Origin: an uncultured Microbacterium sp.
GTDB lineage: Bacteria; Actinomycetota; Actinomycetes; Actinomycetales; Microbacteriaceae
Assembly (NCBI GenBank): GCA_937988695.1
Contig: CALKHM010000114.1
Coordinates: 1 to 10,811 of the forward strand
DNA length: 10,811 nucleotides
Direction of reading: 5' to 3'
A program made the translations under genes and the position numbers. Shown here one piece after another: positions 6,380 through 10,811 of the stretch (its first letter is position 1; every line of letters begins with the position of its first letter). The notes below the pieces were generated by a model. It was not told where the DNA came from. It worked only from the letters and a program-made list of their open reading frames with translations, and searched no databases.

Positions 6380-7813
6380 GTGAAGTCCGTGGGCGAGGCG
6401 TCACAGGACTCAGGCTCGAGCGGCGCCGGTGGTGGCGGCGCCGGACCGAGATACGCGTGGGCGCCCGCGCCGCCCCCGAAGCACAAGCGCCATCTCGGGC
6501 TGTGGATCGGCACGCCCGCGGGCGTCGCCGTCGCCGGCGTGATCGCCGCCTCGCTCGTGCTCATCGCGCCGGGCACCGCGGTCGCCGGCGTGCAGATCGG
6601 CGGGATGACTCCGGGTGGCGCGGCCGGCGCCATCCAGGCGCAGCTGGACCGCACGACGATCCAGATCACCGGCGACGGCGTCGATGCCACGCTGACCGGA
6701 AAGCAGCTGGGCGCCACGGTCGATGCCCAGGCGCTGGCCGACGCCGCCTACAGCGCGCACCCGATGTGGAAGATCGGCTCCTGGTTCTCCGACGCCGCGC
6801 ACGGCCAGGTCACCCTCGACCGCGATGTCGCGCAGGCAGCCCTGCGCAAGGCCGCCCCGTCGCTGTTCGAAGATGCGACCGACGCCACCGTCAGCTACGA
6901 CGAGTCCAGTGGCACCTACCAGACCACCGACGGCAAGGACGGCATCGGCGTCGACCTCGACGCGATCGCCGGCGAGCTGCAGAAGGCGTTCACCGCCGGC
7001 CACTCCACGGCCGAGGTCGCGGCGACATCCGTCCCGGCCCAGCCGGCGATCTCGACCGAGACCGCGAAGAAGACCGCGACGCAGCTGAACGCCGTGCTCG
7101 ACAAGATCGGCTTCTACGTCGGTGATGAGCGCACCGTGCCCGTGGACCGGAAGACCGCGGCATCCTGGCTCACCGTCACCCCCAAGGACGGCGCGTTCAC
7201 GATCAGCGCCGACACGACCGCGATCCAGAAGGCCGTCGACACCCTCGCGAAGAAGGTCGACCGCAAGCCGCAGAACGGCACGGCGGTCACCGACACCGCC
7301 GGCAAGATGCTGCGCACCGAGACGAGCACCTTGGACGGCCGCACCCTCGGCGACACCAGCGGGATCGCCACGGCGTTCGCCACGCAGCTGGCCTCCGGTG
7401 ACGGCGTGTACGCGCTGCCGGTCGCCGTACAGAAGGCGAAGACCACGAAGGTCTCCCGCAGCGCGGTCGTGGACCTCAGCGATCAGCGGGCCTACTTCTA
7501 CCAGAACGGCAAGCTGTGGGCGAGCTATCTGGTGTCCACGGGCACGGCCGGGCACGACACCCCGACCGGGCACTTCCGCGTGTTCGCCCACGTCACGATC
7601 CAGGACATGGGCTGTGTGAAGGGCTACGACTACTGCACGAAGAACGTGCCGTGGGTCACCTACTTCGCCCCCGACATCGCGTTCCATGGCGCGTACTGGC
7701 ATCACAACTTCGGTCATGTGATGAGCCACGGATGCGTGAACATGCCGGTGGGCGTCGCCAAGACCATCTTCGACTGGGCTCCGGTGGGCATGGAGGTCAC
7801 GGTCCAGCCGTGA
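6380..7813 (+). CDS. Membrane-anchored L,D-transpeptidase (YkuD domain)
   Basis: This is a cell-wall enzyme of 477 residues that makes 3-3 peptidoglycan cross-links or attaches proteins to the wall. A cytoplasmic Gly/Ser/Pro-rich tail (1-38) is followed by one membrane helix (about 40-62), placing the rest outside the cell. Residues about 70-345 form one or two helical-strand spacer domains resembling the PG_binding_4 repeats seen in actinobacterial relatives. The catalytic YkuD domain (about 357-477) starts at VVDLSDQRAYFYQNG and has the signature His436 (FHGAYW) and SHGCVNM with His450 and nucleophile Cys452. Two further cysteines, 412 and 419, lie in the loop before the active site and may form a disulfide. 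I took the GTG at 6380. A second GTG at 6389 has a G-run 8 nt upstream and may be the true start, shortening the protein by three residues. It is a single gene ending just before a strong hairpin. Confidence 0.9.
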   Translation: MKSVGEASQDSGSSGAGGGGAGPRYAWAPAPPPKHKRHLGLWIGTPAGVAVAGVIAASLVLIAPGTAVAGVQIGGMTPGGAAGAIQAQLDRTTIQITGDGVDATLTGKQLGATVDAQALADAAYSAHPMWKIGSWFSDAAHGQVTLDRDVAQAALRKAAPSLFEDATDATVSYDESSGTYQTTDGKDGIGVDLDAIAGELQKAFTAGHSTAEVAATSVPAQPAISTETAKKTATQLNAVLDKIGFYVGDERTVPVDRKTAASWLTVTPKDGAFTISADTTAIQKAVDTLAKKVDRKPQNGTAVTDTAGKMLRTETSTLDGRTLGDTSGIATAFATQLASGDGVYALPVAVQKAKTTKVSRSAVVDLSDQRAYFYQNGKLWASYLVSTGTAGHDTPTGHFRVFAHVTIQDMGCVKGYDYCTKNVPWVTYFAPDIAFHGAYWHHNFGHVMSHGCVNMPVGVAKTIFDWAPVGMEVTVQP

Positions 7814-7824
7814 CCTCGCCTCGT

Positions 7825-7871
7825 CACGAGAGAGGGGCGGATGCCAGTGCGGCATCCGCCCCTCTCTCGTG
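7825..7871. terminator. Perfect 21-bp inverted repeat between convergent genes, probable bidirectional terminator
   Basis: The arms 7825-7845 and 7851-7871 are exact reverse complements (beginning CACGAGAG, ending CTCTCGTG) around the 5-nt loop AGTGC. The repeat starts 11 nt after the L,D-transpeptidase stop and ends 6 nt before the icd stop, so it lies downstream of both converging genes. Neither strand has a T-run after the stem. U-less hairpins are common in high-G+C actinobacteria, so the call rests on stem strength and position. Confidence 0.8.
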
Positions 7872-7877
7872 CGCGAT

Positions 7878-10097
<2,220 letters not shown>

Positions 10098-10156
10098 CGC
10101 TCGCCTCTTCGTTCGCTTGCTTCGATCGGAGTACGTTCAGCTTATCGTGGCTGGGA

Positions 10157-10180
10157 AAATATCTTGATATCGAGATATTT
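10157..10180. promoter_or_regulatory. Near-perfect 24-bp AT-rich palindrome upstream of icd, probable operator
   Basis: The site has arms AAATATCT and AGATATTT around a central GATATC, with a single mismatched pair (T at 10165, G at 10172), so 11 of 12 base pairs are symmetrical. It lies 59 bp upstream of the icd GTG and 72 bp upstream of the GNAT ATG. On the minus strand a TAAGCT at about 10139-10144 could be the icd -10, which would put the palindrome over or beside the -35. The pattern suits a dimeric winged-helix regulator of MarR or PadR type, but I cannot name one. The palindrome is seen; the rest is inference. Confidence 0.6.
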
Positions 10181-10240
10181 CCTGCCGCTTCTCAGATGAC
10201 GTTCGCCGACAGCGGCGTGTGCGATGCGCGCAAATGCGGA

Positions 10241-10252
10241 TACTCTGACGGT
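10241..10252 (+). promoter_or_regulatory. -10 element directly before the GNAT start, suggesting a leaderless mRNA
   Basis: TACTCT at 10241-10246 fits the TAnnnT -10 pattern and ends 6 nt before the ATG at 10253. Transcription would begin at or next to the start codon. No Shine-Dalgarno-like sequence lies upstream of the ATG. Leaderless messages with exactly this spacing are common in actinobacteria. No clear -35 is visible. Confidence 0.5.
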
Positions 10253-10705
10253 ATGGGTGAGCTGCGCTTGGTGGAACTGTCCGCGTCGACGATCGTGGCA
10301 GTCAACAATTTCTCGCTCAAGCCCGGCCAGGAGGAGTTCCTCTCCCCGATCAGCTACGGCATTGCCGCCACGGTGGTGAATCCGCAGACCTCGTGGCAGC
10401 GCGTCGTGGTCGACGGCGACGAGGTCGTCGGCTTCGTGAGCGCGAACTTCGACCCCGATTTCCCGCAGGAGCATTTCCGTTCCGTGCTCTGGCGGATCAA
10501 CGTCGATGCCGGCGAACAGGGACGCGGCGTCGGCCGCTTCGCGGTGGACGGCCTGCTCGAAGAGGCCCGTCGACGCAGCATGGACCACGTGGACGTCATC
10601 TATGAGGCCGGCAGCGGCGGTCCGGAGAAGTTCTTCCAGCGTGTCGGCTTCACGCCCGTGGGCGAGACGGAGTACGGCGAGGTCATCGCCGAGATCCACC
10701 TCTGA
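10253..10705 (+). CDS. GNAT-family N-acetyltransferase
   Basis: This small cytoplasmic enzyme of 150 residues probably transfers an acetyl group from acetyl-CoA to an amine. The acetyl-CoA pyrophosphate loop QGRGVG is at residues 89-94, preceded by the strand LWRINV and followed by helix RFAVDGLLEEARRR. The C-terminal motif FFQRVGFTPVGE (127-138) is the usual GNAT ending. The N-terminal block KPGQEEFLSPISYGIA resembles a subgroup related to polyamine acetyltransferases such as PaiA and BltD, so a polyamine or other small amine is a possible substrate, but this is a guess. I chose the ATG at 10253; the frame remains open to an ATG at 10196, but those 19 extra residues do not look like the family and a -10 box lies just before 10253. 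It is divergent from icd and followed by a tandem repeat. No functional link to icd is evident. Confidence 0.85.
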   Translation: MGELRLVELSASTIVAVNNFSLKPGQEEFLSPISYGIAATVVNPQTSWQRVVVDGDEVVGFVSANFDPDFPQEHFRSVLWRINVDAGEQGRGVGRFAVDGLLEEARRRSMDHVDVIYEAGSGGPEKFFQRVGFTPVGETEYGEVIAEIHL

Positions 10706-10718
10706 CCCGCTGCCTTCA

Positions 10719-10749
10719 CTGCGCTCCCCCGGTCGTTGAGCGAGCGCAG
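10719..10749 (+). terminator. Weak hairpin downstream of the GNAT gene
   Basis: CTGCGCTC (10719-10726) pairs with GAGCGCAG (10742-10749) across a 15-nt loop, starting 13 nt after the GNAT stop. The right arm belongs to the first copy of the tandem repeat. There is no T-run. It may end the GNAT transcript, or may only reflect the internal structure of the repeat family. Confidence 0.3.
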
Positions 10750-10811
10750 CTCCCTCCCCCCGGTCGTTGAGCGAGCGCAGCTCCCTCCCCCGGTCGTTGA
10801 GCGAGCGCAGC
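10731..10811 (+). repeat. Three tandem copies of a 20-bp intergenic repeat, running into the window edge
   Basis: GGTCGTTGAGCGAGCGCAGC occurs exactly at 10731-10750, 10762-10781 and 10792-10811, separated by pyrimidine linkers TCCCTCCCCCC (11 nt) and TCCCTCCCCC (10 nt). The period is 31 then 30 bp. The core resembles the start of a longer intergenic element I recall as common in Microbacterium-like genomes, usually continuing into a GAGACGAAACG-type tail; that tail is absent here. The array probably continues beyond the window. Confidence 0.85.

Noticed and set aside
6410..7855. A 481-codon minus-strand open frame opposite the L,D-transpeptidase gene
   Set aside because: It lies entirely opposite a well-supported gene, has repetitive His/Arg/Gly composition and no recognisable motif.
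10196..10252. Earlier ATG for the GNAT gene adding 19 residues
   Set aside because: The added residues are not GNAT-like and a -10 box lies just before the later ATG.
10142..10699. A 185-codon minus-strand open frame opposite the GNAT gene
   Set aside because: It is antisense to a gene with clear acetyl-CoA-binding motifs and runs through the palindromic promoter region.
10731..10811. CRISPR array at the right edge
   Set aside because: The repeats are only 20 bp and the intervening 10-11 nt linkers are nearly identical pyrimidine tracts, not unique spacers; no cas gene is present.

Overview
The window reads as chromosomal DNA of a high-G+C actinobacterium, most likely Microbacteriaceae and probably Microbacterium or a close relative. 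The clues are the strong G/C bias in third codon positions, a sugar-uptake operon with no ATPase gene of its own, a monomeric-type isocitrate dehydrogenase like that of corynebacteria, frequent GTG starts, and a short intergenic repeat (GGTCGTTGAGCGAGCGCAGC) that I recall from Microbacterium-like genomes. The genus is inferred and has not been tested by any search.

Region 1 (1-6204, all on the minus strand, read right to left) looks like one amino-sugar operon: a ROK-family repressor (6204-5017), a lipoprotein solute-binding protein (4938-3604), two CUT1 ABC permeases (3551-2562 and 2565-1669), a ROK sugar kinase (1625-687) and glucosamine-6-phosphate deaminase nagB (694 to beyond the left edge). 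The last gene identifies the pathway. An imported amino sugar is phosphorylated by the kinase and deaminated and isomerised by NagB to fructose-6-phosphate and ammonia. No ATPase, deacetylase or glycosidase lies in the window. The gene order resembles the Streptomyces csnR-K (chitosan oligosaccharide/glucosamine) operon, minus its glycosidase. A palindrome just upstream of the repressor start is a candidate autoregulatory operator.

Region 2 (6205-7871) has a regulatory intergenic segment and then a rightward gene for a membrane-anchored L,D-transpeptidase (YkuD domain), a cell-wall cross-linking enzyme. It ends at a perfect 21-bp inverted repeat that separates it from the convergent icd gene.

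Region 3 (7878-10252) holds icd, the monomeric NADP-dependent isocitrate dehydrogenase (minus strand), and a 155-bp divergent promoter region with a striking near-perfect 24-bp AT-rich palindrome.

Region 4 (10253-10811) is a small GNAT acetyltransferase, apparently translated from a leaderless mRNA, followed by three tandem copies of a 20-bp repeat that runs into the right edge. No gene-free stretch exceeds 300 bases. I see no tRNA, rRNA, CRISPR array, transposase or phage gene. Most of the window is ordinary metabolism. The most interesting parts are the regulatory palindromes and repeats and the unresolved substrate of the amino-sugar operon.
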